A stretch of DNA of 13,856 nt, taken from Bacteroides sp. GTDB taxonomy: Bacteria; Bacteroidota; Bacteroidia; Bacteroidales; Bacteroidaceae. Positions 1 through 8,100 of the stretch are shown here, piece after piece. Each line of letters opens with the position of its first letter. Position 1 is the stretch's first letter. Where the stretch lies: the NCBI GenBank assembly GCA_019412865.1, contig DXOJ01000075.1, positions 14,646-28,501 on the forward strand. The letters are read 5' to 3'. Under the pieces are notes generated by a model. That model ran no database searches. It saw only the letters and a list, made by a program, of their open reading frames with translations, and had not been told where the DNA came from. The translations under genes and the position numbers were made by a program.

Positions 1-1110
1 AATAAACTTCGTTCCATCGAAATCTCCTGTGAAGTACTGGGTAGCACTCCCCCCGAAGTAACATCCCGGATTTACATTTACTATCAACGCCCATTTCTTA
101 CGGTTCGTATCCCCATCTACCGAAAGTTCTACCATGTCCGGACATTCAAACTGACAAGGCTGCACTCCGTATCCTTCTCCGAAGCTACTCATATAGTTCC
201 AGTCCTTCAGATTCTTAGAATCATAGAAACGCATTTCTTTATCGGCAGAAACAATCATAACCCATTTATCTTCCGGTTCATACCGGAAAACTTTCGGATC
301 ACGGAAGTCTTTCAAACCGTCAGAAGAACGCAGAATGGGGTTCTTCTCATATTTAGTAAATGTCCGCCCGTTATCCTTGCTAAAAGCAAGACATTGTATC
401 TGCCCGTTTTTGTCACTGGCAGAAGTATAAAAAGCCAGAATACTCCCTGCTCCGTAACCGGCTACATTCTCCTGATCGACAATCGAGCTACCCGAAAAGA
501 TATGTCCCAATGTGTCACGGGCAATAGCTGGTTCCAGATGTTCCCAATGCATCAGGTCTTTGCTGACAGAATGTCCCCAATGCATATTTCCCCATTTGGA
601 ACCATAAGGGTTATATTGAAAATACAAATGATATTCTCCATCTTTATACACCAACCCGTTAGCATCATTCATCCAGCCATAAAGGGGAGTATGATGATAA
701 ACAGGACGAAACTTTTCTGTATTGGTAGTATCAAATGTATCAGATAATTTGATTTCTTTCCAGCAAAGTGCGTCTTTTGATTTATTACGGACACGTACGG
801 TTACATTCCTCGTTCCGCCAGGCAAAGCAAAGGGAACAAAATAATCCACTTGATTCTGTGCCAAACGAATATCCATATCGGTATCGGCAGCTTCTCCTGT
901 ATGGAGGAGAACCTGACTTTCCGGTGCTTCCTCTTCTATAGGAAGCAATATATAATTAGTCGGATTGGTGATATGGATGACAGTCAAGCTATCACCTTGC
1001 TGTTCCAAGGTCAATTTGCTTTTAGTCGTATGGCAATAAGTCAGTCCATAAGAGACTGTTAATGCAAGTGCTACACCTTTACATAGTTTCATCCAGGGGG
1101 TTGTTTTCAT
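1..1110 (-). CDS. Glycoside hydrolase family 32 (fructan hydrolase), 3' end cut off by the window
   Basis: The frame is open from ATG at 1110 to the window edge: 370 codons, the N-terminal part of a protein whose family members usually have 500-700 residues. A hydrophobic signal segment spans about residues 8-26. An alternative start at residue 7 (1092) would give a more typical signal peptide. Cys26 follows Leu-Thr-Tyr, a poor lipobox. Residues about 33-125 form an extra beta-rich N-terminal region. The five-bladed propeller then starts with WMNDANG at 146-152 (nucleophile Asp149), followed by RDPK at 270-273 (transition-state stabiliser Asp271) and ECPD at 322-325 (acid/base Glu322). All three GH32 signatures are therefore present. 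The usual Pro of WMNDPNG is Ala150. The family hydrolyses beta-fructosides such as levan, inulin or sucrose, normally in the periplasm or at the cell surface in Bacteroides; which substrate cannot be told. It has its own promoter and lacks the heptad array of the neighbouring units, so it is probably regulated separately. Confidence 0.93.
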   Translation of the reverse strand, partial: MKTTPWMKLCKGVALALTVSYGLTYCHTTKSKLTLEQQGDSLTVIHITNPTNYILLPIEEEAPESQVLLHTGEAADTDMDIRLAQNQVDYFVPFALPGGTRNVTVRVRNKSKDALCWKEIKLSDTFDTTNTEKFRPVYHHTPLYGWMNDANGLVYKDGEYHLYFQYNPYGSKWGNMHWGHSVSKDLMHWEHLEPAIARDTLGHIFSGSSIVDQENVAGYGAGSILAFYTSASDKNGQIQCLAFSKDNGRTFTKYEKNPILRSSDGLKDFRDPKVFRYEPEDKWVMIVSADKEMRFYDSKNLKDWNYMSSFGEGYGVQPCQFECPDMVELSVDGDTNRKKWALIVNVNPGCYFGGSATQYFTGDFDGTKFI

Positions 1111-1163
1111 GGCAACAAAGTATTCCTAGTTTATACAATCTTTAATCTAAAAATAGACGAAGG

Positions 1164-1171
1164 CAAAGATA
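1164..1171 (-). promoter_or_regulatory. Predicted -7 box of the GH32 gene
   Basis: Read on the minus strand this is TATCTTTG, an exact match to the Bacteroides -7 consensus TAnnTTTG. It lies 53 nt before the GH32 ATG. A TTTA at 1195-1198 on the same strand could act as a -33 element at a spacing of 23 nt. Transcription would begin near 1157. Confidence 0.6.
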
Positions 1172-1212
1172 GGGGATATCTTCACCTTCGGCTATAAACT
1201 TTGTTTCAAGAG

Positions 1213-1228
1213 GTATCAATTTTGATAC
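1213..1228. promoter_or_regulatory. 16-bp palindrome upstream of the GH32 promoter, candidate operator
   Basis: GTATCAA and TTGATAC form perfect 7-bp arms around a 2-nt centre. The centre is about 50 nt upstream of the GH32 -7 box, a usual place for a dimeric activator or repressor. A 2-nt loop is too tight for a stable RNA hairpin and no T-run follows, so a protein-binding site is likelier than a terminator for the methyltransferase gene, which ends 23 nt away. The cognate regulator is not identifiable here. Confidence 0.45.
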
Positions 1229-1250
1229 ATCTATCTATTCATGTTCTACC

Positions 1251-2024
1251 TCAATACAGACAATCGGACTTGTACTGACAGACAAATACTTGTTTTCCCG
1301 AATTATCATTAAATACTTCTTCTTCAAATCCTCCATACTTATGTATAATATGAAAACCACTCCATTCCAAATATGAATCTAATTCTTGAGGAAAAAACAT
1401 TCTCATATCCAAGTTCTGAATAGAATTGAATTCACCATTGATAAAATAATGCCATTCTATACGATTTATCTGAGTTTTACTTTCATATCGCATGGTCTGC
1501 TTTATCAATACTTCTCTACCATCGTCAGTGGTATATGCAGCTATTTCCTTCGGTTCTTTTTCGCCTTCAACTATATATTGAATATTCGGATTAAAGCAAT
1601 CTAACAGAAATAAACCTCCTTCTTTGAGATGATTTTTAACGACATTAAATGCCCTAAACAAATCTTCATTCTTATATAAATGATGGATTGAATTAAATGG
1701 AATAAAGACAAGATCGTATTTGTCCTGCAAATTTAAAGTTCTAATATCTGCCTCAATAAACCTTATTTCTAATCCTGCTTCAAAAGCCTTGATCTTCGCT
1801 TGGTCGAGCATTGAAGACGTATAATCAACGCCACTAATATTATATCCATCCTTTGCAATTGGAAGAGTAAGCCTGCCTGTTCCACAGCAAAGTTCAAGTA
1901 TTCGGGCATCCTTACTTTTGGGTAGCCACCGCTTATAAAAATGCAAATCAGCCAGATCGGTATTCATCCCATCATAAATATTTGCATCATAAATTAAATC
2001 GCCAACTTGATAATTACTATTCAT
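1251..2024 (-). CDS. Class I SAM-dependent methyltransferase
   Basis: The 257-residue protein has the Rossmann methyltransferase signatures in order: motif I ELCCGTGRL at 44-52 (SAM-binding glycine loop), the acidic residue of motif II in VDYTSSML at 66-73 (Asp67, expected to bind the ribose hydroxyls), motif III EADIRTL at 91-97, and YDLVFIPFNSIHHL at 103-116 in the motif IV position. There is no signal peptide or membrane segment, so it is cytoplasmic. The acceptor substrate is not predictable; the C-terminal half is the usual variable substrate cap of small-molecule methyltransferases. The start at 2024 is fixed by a GGAGG six nt upstream; the nearby ATG at 2028 gives only three codons. 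The gene is visibly more AT-rich than the flanking glycosidase genes and has no clear role in glycan use, so it is probably a passenger or horizontally acquired gene. Confidence 0.85.
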   Translation of the reverse strand: MNSNYQVGDLIYDANIYDGMNTDLADLHFYKRWLPKSKDARILELCCGTGRLTLPIAKDGYNISGVDYTSSMLDQAKIKAFEAGLEIRFIEADIRTLNLQDKYDLVFIPFNSIHHLYKNEDLFRAFNVVKNHLKEGGLFLLDCFNPNIQYIVEGEKEPKEIAAYTTDDGREVLIKQTMRYESKTQINRIEWHYFINGEFNSIQNLDMRMFFPQELDSYLEWSGFHIIHKYGGFEEEVFNDNSGKQVFVCQYKSDCLY

Positions 2025-2030
2025 TCATGT

Positions 2031-2035
2031 CCTCC
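2031..2035 (-). promoter_or_regulatory. Canonical Shine-Dalgarno site of the methyltransferase gene
   Basis: On the minus strand GGAGG precedes the ATG at 2024 by 6 nt. The other genes of the window start after AT-rich leaders without such a site, as is normal in Bacteroides. The site fixes this start and sets the gene apart from its neighbours. Confidence 0.75.
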
Positions 2036-2093
2036 AATCTCTTTTTATTATCACTCTACTCGAAACCAATATCCTTTGCATCCGGCCTCAAAT

Positions 2094-2132
2094 GACCAGT
2101 AACTCCTCAATCAGCCCTAAAAGTTACTGGTC
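2094..2132. repeat. Perfect 11-bp inverted repeat between the GH43 and methyltransferase genes
   Basis: GACCAGTAACT at 2094-2104 and its exact complement at 2122-2132 enclose a 17-nt loop. In transcripts of either strand this would form an 11-bp stem. Read on the minus strand it lies about 110 nt after the GH43 stop codon and about 70 nt before the methyltransferase start, immediately downstream of a candidate -7 box. It could be a leader structure, an RNA 3' end for GH43 or a protein site. No T-run follows on either strand, so a plain intrinsic terminator is unlikely. Confidence 0.6.
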
Positions 2133-2137
2133 GTTCG

Positions 2138-2145
2138 CAAATTTA
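2138..2145 (-). promoter_or_regulatory. Candidate -7 box for the methyltransferase gene
   Basis: Minus-strand TAAATTTG matches TAnnTTTG exactly. Transcription would start near 2131, just ahead of the inverted repeat, giving a leader of about 105 nt. No convincing -33 TTTG is seen at 19-23 nt; the nearest match is TTGG at a short 15-nt spacing. The call rests on the -7 box and its position. Confidence 0.35.
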
Positions 2146-2244
2146 GCAAATATCTGTAAGCCAACTATGATTATCTTTTAAAACCTTCATTTTAATGATC
2201 TTCAATTCTAATAGAAGCCTGATATGGAATATTGTTGATATAGT

Positions 2245-4755
2245 CTACCGAAATTCAAACCAATCAATATTCATCGGACTAAGTATGTGAATCTTCATTG
2301 TATGTGTACCGGCTGATAATTGCAGGTTCGATACTGTAAAATCATTGTAAGTAGTCCAATTTCCCGTAGTTGTGGCCACAGGATTCAACTGTGCTCCTCC
2401 ATCAAAAGAAAGGGCAAACTTTCCATCCTTCTCCGCTGCTGCACGAACCTTGACTGTAGAAACCTTCTCCTGAACATTAAATGTATATTGAATCCAATCG
2501 CCACCGGAAGTATTACTTATATGAACAATATTATTACTTGCACTAATCGCTACTCCCTGATCGCTCCGGTAAGACTTAAAGTTGCCGGATGAAGCATTCT
2601 TAAAGCTATATTGTCCGTCATCAAAATCTTCCGCCTGAATGATACCGGGCACTTGACTGTGTCCTGCCCCAAACTTAATCCAATCGATATCAATATCCCC
2701 ACTCTTTATACGAAAGTCAATATATTGTTCGCCTGTTTCCAACTCTATTGGATACACTAAAGTCTCATTCCATACTCCGGCAGAACCGCTTAATACTATT
2801 TCACCAGTCTTATAAACTCCATTCACAGCAATACGGAATTTACCCCCCGAACGCTTCTGAAACATTCTGCAAGTAATACCATAACGTCCAGCCTCTTTGA
2901 CGTTGATTGAATAACGCACCCACTCTCCCGATTTCATATCTTTAAGATAAGTGATTCCGTTTTGCGTTTCCTGTTGCATTCCTCCCTCCAACGGATTTTT
3001 ATGGTATCCATAATGTTCACCGCCTGTATTGTAGTTTTCAGCCTGTATTACTACAGATGGCGTCATCCTCACTTCTACAGCCCGACCACTACGGGGACTC
3101 CCCCAGTTTTGTACCATCTTCAATTTATTATTCTGATCATACTCGATCGGATCGACACAAACCGAACGCAAAGCTCCTTTTCCCGAATAATTAGCCGTAT
3201 GATAAAAAGAATACCACCGACCTTTATACTCTACAATAGAGCCATGAGCCGTTTCTTCACCATGAGGATACATATATGCGCCGCATGGAGTGAATGGTCC
3301 CAAAGGATTGTTCGACATAGAATACTGCATCCGGTTACCTCCCTGACTACCCGCATGATTATCCGAATGGCTCAAATAATAGTTGCCTTTGTACTTATGT
3401 ACCCAAGGTGCCTCATGAAAATCAGTAAAACCACTCAAAGGACTCATTACTCCATCCAGTTTAGTCCAGTCATCCTTGCGCAATTTAGCACCCCAACAGC
3501 CTTTGCCGGCACCGCTGGTATAAATATAAGGTTGTCCGTCATCGTCTACAAATACACAAGGGTCAATCGTAGAAGGAATACCGTCAATCACTCCTTTCAC
3601 CCTGAACTTTGCCGCAGGCTCCTTACTGGTTGCTACAAAGATGCGCCACGTATTAGCGTCAATCTTATGAGGGAAATAAAAATAATATAACTGTTCTTCT
3701 TTATTATAAGCACAATCAGGAGCCCACATAAAGCCATCGATTCCCATACCCACATGTGCTTTTACTGTGGCCGAATTCATGATCTCCCCATGATCCGTCC
3801 AGTTTTTCATATCCGTAGTGGAAAAAACATGGTATCTGTCCATGCGGTCACATCCTTGTGTCGGTTCCATATCATGTGAAGCATAAACATAAAGACGACC
3901 GTCTGCCCATACATGTGCTGAAGGATCGGCTGTATAAAGCGTTCCCGTAAATGAATTCTGATACATCTGCGAAGAGAAATCAACAAACAACGGATTATGC
4001 TCATAATAACCGTATCTTGGATACTCAAATTGAGAACCGTCTACTTTATCCCCGGTATATTCTCCGGTACGCGTAAACACAAACTTATCCAGATTCATAC
4101 TCCCCGTAGTGCACCATTTCAATACATGCCTGCCCTCACTTAGTTGTACATTGGTTACCTTCACCGAATGTGAGTAGACACTCCATTCATCCTCCGGCGA
4201 TTCTACGATCTGACCGGCAGACTTTCCGTCCACCTCAAAATAAAAGCTGGTCTTTCCCCCACCCGACACACAATAAGTATCAATGGAATAGGCTCCTGCC
4301 TGATTGATCTGTAGTGTATAACAAAGCCAATCACCATTATTGACATTACCTATATTTATAACTTCTCCGCTTTTACTGATAGCCACTCCTTTCTCTGTAC
4401 GGTAATCCTTATAATTTCCTGCCATACTGTTTTTAAAAGAGAAAGAAATATCCTGTCCACCATCATCAAAATCTTCTGCTTCTATCACTGAAGACACTCC
4501 CGATATCACAGACAAACTATTTCCTTCCGAATCTTTTTTAAACGGGATTCCCCGATAATTGGTCAGATATTCCTCGCAACTGATCCCATTGTCATAGCGG
4601 TCATCAACATACTCATATTCATCGCCGCCATCGTCCCCCTGTCCCGGATCATCATTGATTGACGCACGTTCCTCCTTACAAGAATTTAAAGCAATCATTC
4701 CTCCCAAAAATAGTGGAAGAAAATACCTCAAAGCAAATAACAAATTGTGTCCCAT
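2245..4755 (-). CDS. Surface-type lipoprotein: GH43 glycosidase with three CBM6-like modules
   Basis: The 836-residue protein starts with a lipoprotein signal: hydrophobic residues 5-22, then lipobox LNSC with Cys26. The following Lys-Glu-Glu fits the Bacteroidota lipoprotein export signal, so cell-surface display is likely. An acidic, Gly-rich linker spans 34-58. A CBM6-like module (about 88-228) opens with IEAEDFDDG. The GH43 five-bladed propeller (about 250-560) shows general base Asp277 in ADPSAH, WAPD at 344-347, pKa modulator Asp398 in IDPCVF and general acid Glu448 in FHEAPW; the full catalytic triad is present. Two further CBM6-like modules follow: 568-695 (IQAENYNTGG to IDWIKF) and 704-836 (IIQAEDFDDG to IDWFEF). 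GH43 enzymes release arabinofuranose, xylose or galactose from plant-type glycans; the subfamily is not assigned here. It is transcribed divergently from the GH2-GH92 operon under the same kind of heptad operator. Confidence 0.92.
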   Translation of the reverse strand: MGHNLLFALRYFLPLFLGGMIALNSCKEERASINDDPGQGDDGGDEYEYVDDRYDNGISCEEYLTNYRGIPFKKDSEGNSLSVISGVSSVIEAEDFDDGGQDISFSFKNSMAGNYKDYRTEKGVAISKSGEVINIGNVNNGDWLCYTLQINQAGAYSIDTYCVSGGGKTSFYFEVDGKSAGQIVESPEDEWSVYSHSVKVTNVQLSEGRHVLKWCTTGSMNLDKFVFTRTGEYTGDKVDGSQFEYPRYGYYEHNPLFVDFSSQMYQNSFTGTLYTADPSAHVWADGRLYVYASHDMEPTQGCDRMDRYHVFSTTDMKNWTDHGEIMNSATVKAHVGMGIDGFMWAPDCAYNKEEQLYYFYFPHKIDANTWRIFVATSKEPAAKFRVKGVIDGIPSTIDPCVFVDDDGQPYIYTSGAGKGCWGAKLRKDDWTKLDGVMSPLSGFTDFHEAPWVHKYKGNYYLSHSDNHAGSQGGNRMQYSMSNNPLGPFTPCGAYMYPHGEETAHGSIVEYKGRWYSFYHTANYSGKGALRSVCVDPIEYDQNNKLKMVQNWGSPRSGRAVEVRMTPSVVIQAENYNTGGEHYGYHKNPLEGGMQQETQNGITYLKDMKSGEWVRYSINVKEAGRYGITCRMFQKRSGGKFRIAVNGVYKTGEIVLSGSAGVWNETLVYPIELETGEQYIDFRIKSGDIDIDWIKFGAGHSQVPGIIQAEDFDDGQYSFKNASSGNFKSYRSDQGVAISASNNIVHISNTSGGDWIQYTFNVQEKVSTVKVRAAAEKDGKFALSFDGGAQLNPVATTTGNWTTYNDFTVSNLQLSAGTHTMKIHILSPMNIDWFEFR

Positions 4756-4799
4756 AGTTTTTCTTTTTAATTAAATTGAACTCGTTAGATTTGTGAATG

Positions 4800-4807
4800 T
4801 AAAGATA
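4800..4807 (-). promoter_or_regulatory. Predicted -7 box of the GH43 gene
   Basis: Minus-strand TATCTTTA matches TAnnTTTG in all but the last base and lies 44 nt before the GH43 ATG. There is no TTTG at the -33 position, which suggests dependence on an activator. The last heptad of the upstream array ends 36 nt before its TTTA. Confidence 0.5.
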
Positions 4808-4839
4808 GCATGAGGCGCTTACCTCCGTTATTAAAACCG

Positions 4840-4868
4840 GATTAACCAAGAATTAAAAAACAATTAAA
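4840..4868 (-). promoter_or_regulatory. Heptad-repeat operator upstream of GH43 (three heptads, 11-bp period)
   Basis: On the minus strand the heptads are TTTAATT (4868-4862), TTTAATT (4857-4851) and GTTAATC (4846-4840). Their starts are 11 bp apart, one helical turn, and all point towards the GH43 promoter. An 18-bp block covering the first two heptads (4869-4852) is identical to 13687-13704, in front of another promoter. The array ends 36 nt before the TTTA of the -7 box. This is the layout used by SARP-type activators; the binding protein is inferred. Confidence 0.6.
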
Positions 4869-5025
4869 TCACTTAACAAGCAATTTTTCTTATCAATCAC
4901 CCCAAAAAACAGTAAACCGGGCACCGAATAAAATCATTTTCTCCATCAGTTTTTTTAGTTCCGCAAAGATGCTTGCCAAGGAACATTTTACCCTTTATTT
5001 AGAAGAAAAACAGATGTTTTATACA

Positions 5026-5054
5026 ATTAATCACTTTTTAATCCCAGATTAAGC
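5026..5054 (+). promoter_or_regulatory. Heptad-repeat operator upstream of the GH2-GH92 operon (three heptads, 11-bp period)
   Basis: The heptads are ATTAATC (5026-5032), TTTAATC (5037-5043) and ATTAAGC (5048-5054), spaced by exactly 11 bp and oriented with transcription. The last ends 36 nt before the TTTG at 5091-5094. The linkers differ from those at the GH43 site, so it is the heptads and their phase that are conserved rather than a long duplicated block. Confidence 0.6.
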
Positions 5055-5087
5055 CCTTTCATTCCTCCTTTTTAATGCTTTTCCCTT

Positions 5088-5094
5088 TACTTTG
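5088..5094 (+). promoter_or_regulatory. Predicted -7 box of the GH2-GH92 operon
   Basis: TACTTTG resembles TAnnTTTG with one base fewer between TA and TTTG. It lies 41 nt before the GH2 start. The expected -33 region near 5063-5066 is pyrimidine-rich and lacks TTTG, in line with activator-dependent transcription from the heptads upstream. Confidence 0.45.
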
Positions 5095-5135
5095 CCGCTA
5101 ACTAATAATATCCGAAAAACTATTAATATACAAAT

Positions 5136-8100
5136 ATGAAGAAGAATCTAATCCTATTGTGCAGTTTGCTGACAGGTTTTACCTTACAGCCCATACAGAC
5201 AAATGCACAAACAGTGACTAACGATCAAAAGTTATTTTATCCCTATTCTTTTGCTCCCAGTGAAGGCTTGGTCAATAAAACCGAGAAAGAGCATCGTCAA
5301 GAGATTTGCCTGAATGGTTATTGGGATTTTCAACCCGTCTCTTTACCGAAAGAGTACAAACAAGGAAAAGGAGTAGCTCCCCAACTGTCCCTTCCGAAAG
5401 ATGGCAACGGTTGGAGCAAGACACGTATAAAAATACCTTCTCCGTGGAATATCAATTCTTTCGGCTATCGCGATCTGGAAGGTCCCGACCATCGCAACTA
5501 TCCTTCTTATCCTAAAGAGTGGGAACAAGTAAAAATGGCATGGATGAAAAAGAACATTACGATTCCCGCCAACTGGACAGGTCAGCAAATCAAACTTTAC
5601 TTTGAAGCAGTGGCCGGATATTCCGAAATCTATATCAATCAAGAAAAAGTAGGTGAAAATTTCGATTTGTTTCTGCCGTTTAGCTTCGACATCACGGACA
5701 AAGTGACTCCCGGTGAAACAGTAGAAATTCTGGTAGGCGTACGTAGCCAGTCCTTATTCGAAGATAATTCGACTATCGGTCGCCGCATTGTGCCGGGAGG
5801 TTCTATGTGGGGATATCATATCAACGGTATCTGGCAGGATGTATATTTGCTGGCCTTACCCAAAGTTCATATAGAAGATGTATATATAAAACCATTGGTT
5901 GCCAAAAACACATTGGAAATAGAGGTGACCCTACAAAATAAAACCGACCGGAAAGCTGATATACAACTGCAAGGTAATGTCAGAGAATGGATAAATTGTG
6001 CCGGAACAGACATAAACTCTGCTCCCGTTCCTGCATGGACACTGGGTACGGAAGCATTACAGGTAGCACCGTTCAAAGTTACAGTTGCGCCTAATGCATC
6101 ACAAAAAGTAACCTTACAAGTCCCTGTCAATGAAAACATACTGGAATACTGGACTCCCGAACAACCGAATCTGTATGCCCTGTTACTTTCCATAAAAGAT
6201 AAAAAGCAAACCATCGATACAAAATACGAACGTTTCGGCTGGCGTGAATGGACATTGCAAGGAACCACACAATATCTGAACGGTAAACCTTATGCTTTAC
6301 ATGGAGACTCCTGGCATTTCATGGGTATTCCACAAATGACACGTCGCTACGCATGGGCTTGGTTCACTGCCATTAAAGGTATGAACGGAAATGCAGTCCG
6401 CCCGCATGCACAGGTTTATCCCCGCTTTTATATAGATATGGCAGATGAAATGGGTATCTGCGTATTGAATGAAACGGCCAACTGGGCCAGTGATGGCGGA
6501 CCGAAACTGGACTCCGATCTCTTTTGGGAAGCATCGAAAGCACATTTGAAACGTTTTGTCCTGCGCGACAGAAATCATGCATCTGTTTTCGGCTGGAGTG
6601 TCAGTAATGAAAACAAGCCTGTTATCCTTCATGTATATAATCGTCCCGAACTGATGCCTGTTCAAAAGAAAGCATGGGAAGAATGGCGCGACATTGTACA
6701 TCAGTACGACCCTACCCGCCCATGGATTTCAGCAGACGGTGAAGACGACGGTGATGGCATATTACCTGTAACCGTAGGACACTACGGAGACATCAACTCC
6801 ATGAAGCGCTGGACCGAAATCGGAAAACCTTGGGGAATCGGTGAACACAGTATGGCATATTATGGCACACCGGAACAGGTTTCCAAATACAACGGGGAAC
6901 GTGCCTATGAATCACAAGAAGGGCGTATGGAAGGACTAGCCAACGAATGTTACAACCTGATAGCTAACCAACGCCGGATGGGTGCTTCATACAGCACTGT
7001 TTTCAACATGGCATGGTATGCACTGAAACCACTCCCACTCGGCAAAAAAGATAAAAGTAAAGCACCCAGTGTCAGCGAAGACGGCGTATTCTTCAGCGAA
7101 TACAAAGAAGGTGTTCCGGGCGTCCAACCGGAACGCGTAGGACCTTATTGCACGACGTTCAATCCGGGTTATGACCCGACTTTACCACTCTATCAGGAAT
7201 GGCCGATGTACAGTGCCTTACGTGCAGCCAACGCTCCGGGCGAACCGGCATGGTCTCCTTATGCAACAATCGACAAAGAGCAGTATCAGGCTCACAAAGC
7301 TACCAATACGGCTAAGAACTATAAAGAAGTAGTATTTATCGGTAATCCGGACAGCAAAGTAAAACAATTGATGGATGCGCAGGGAGTAATCTTCGCTTCC
7401 AAAACAACCATCCCTTCCTCACTGCTTTACATCGTGGATGGCAGCGAGGCTTTAAACGCCGCTACTCAAAAAGAAATTCAGAAACAACTAGCCAAAGGCG
7501 CAGACTTATGGATATGGGGAATAACACCGGAAACCGTAGAGAAATACAATGAAATCCTACCTCTTCCCGTTGCACTAGATCCGCTGAAACGTTCTTCTTT
7601 CCTGCCTGTACAGAAAGCATGGATGCATGGACTCAACAATTCCGACTTCTATTTCTGTGAACTTCAAAAAGCGGATGCCTCCAATTATTCGTTAAAAGGC
7701 GCATTTGTAGAAGAAGGTGAAGTTTTATTGAATGCCTGCAAGACCGACTGGCGCAAATGGAACAAACGTCCGGAAGAGATCAAAACAGCCGGTACAATCC
7801 GCAGTGAATACGAATGTACGTCTGCCACTCCGGTATTTGTTAAATATCAGCATGGCTCTTCCACTGTCTATTTGAATACATTGACAGAATTCGCCAATTC
7901 AGAAAAGGGATACAACACGTTGAGCATTATCCTGAAAAACGCAGGTATAAACTATCAGAAGCCGGAAATCAACATCAATGAAGTTTTCTTCCTGCGTGAC
8001 GAGCAAATGAACTTCCCGGTAGCAACCAAAGAAAAGTTTGTGAAAAAGAATAATGGTTGGGCATTGGAATTCTACGTATTTAGCCCACGTCCTTTGGACG

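Noticed and set aside
2143..2244. In-frame open stretch of 33 codons after the GH43 stop codon on the minus strand, including a 15-codon mini-ORF from ATG at 2190
   Set aside because: It is AT-rich, has no recognisable motif, and the GH43 protein already ends in a complete CBM6-like module. Readthrough or a separate peptide has no support.
2962..3690. 242-codon open frame on the plus strand inside the GH43 gene
   Set aside because: It is antisense to a coding region with clear GH43 catalytic motifs, has no start context and an implausible composition: a shadow frame.
4964..4971. Minus-strand CATCTTTG as an alternative -7 box for GH43
   Set aside because: It would give a leader of about 200 nt and would place the heptad array downstream of the start, unlike the consistent layout with the box at 4800-4807.
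4958..4984. GTTCC and GGAAC as a short inverted repeat in the divergent promoter region
   Set aside because: Five-bp arms 17 nt apart are not above chance, and the site does not align with either promoter.
4756..5135. Possible small gene in the 380-nt divergent region
   Set aside because: No open frame of useful length is seen; the region is accounted for by two promoters and two heptad arrays.
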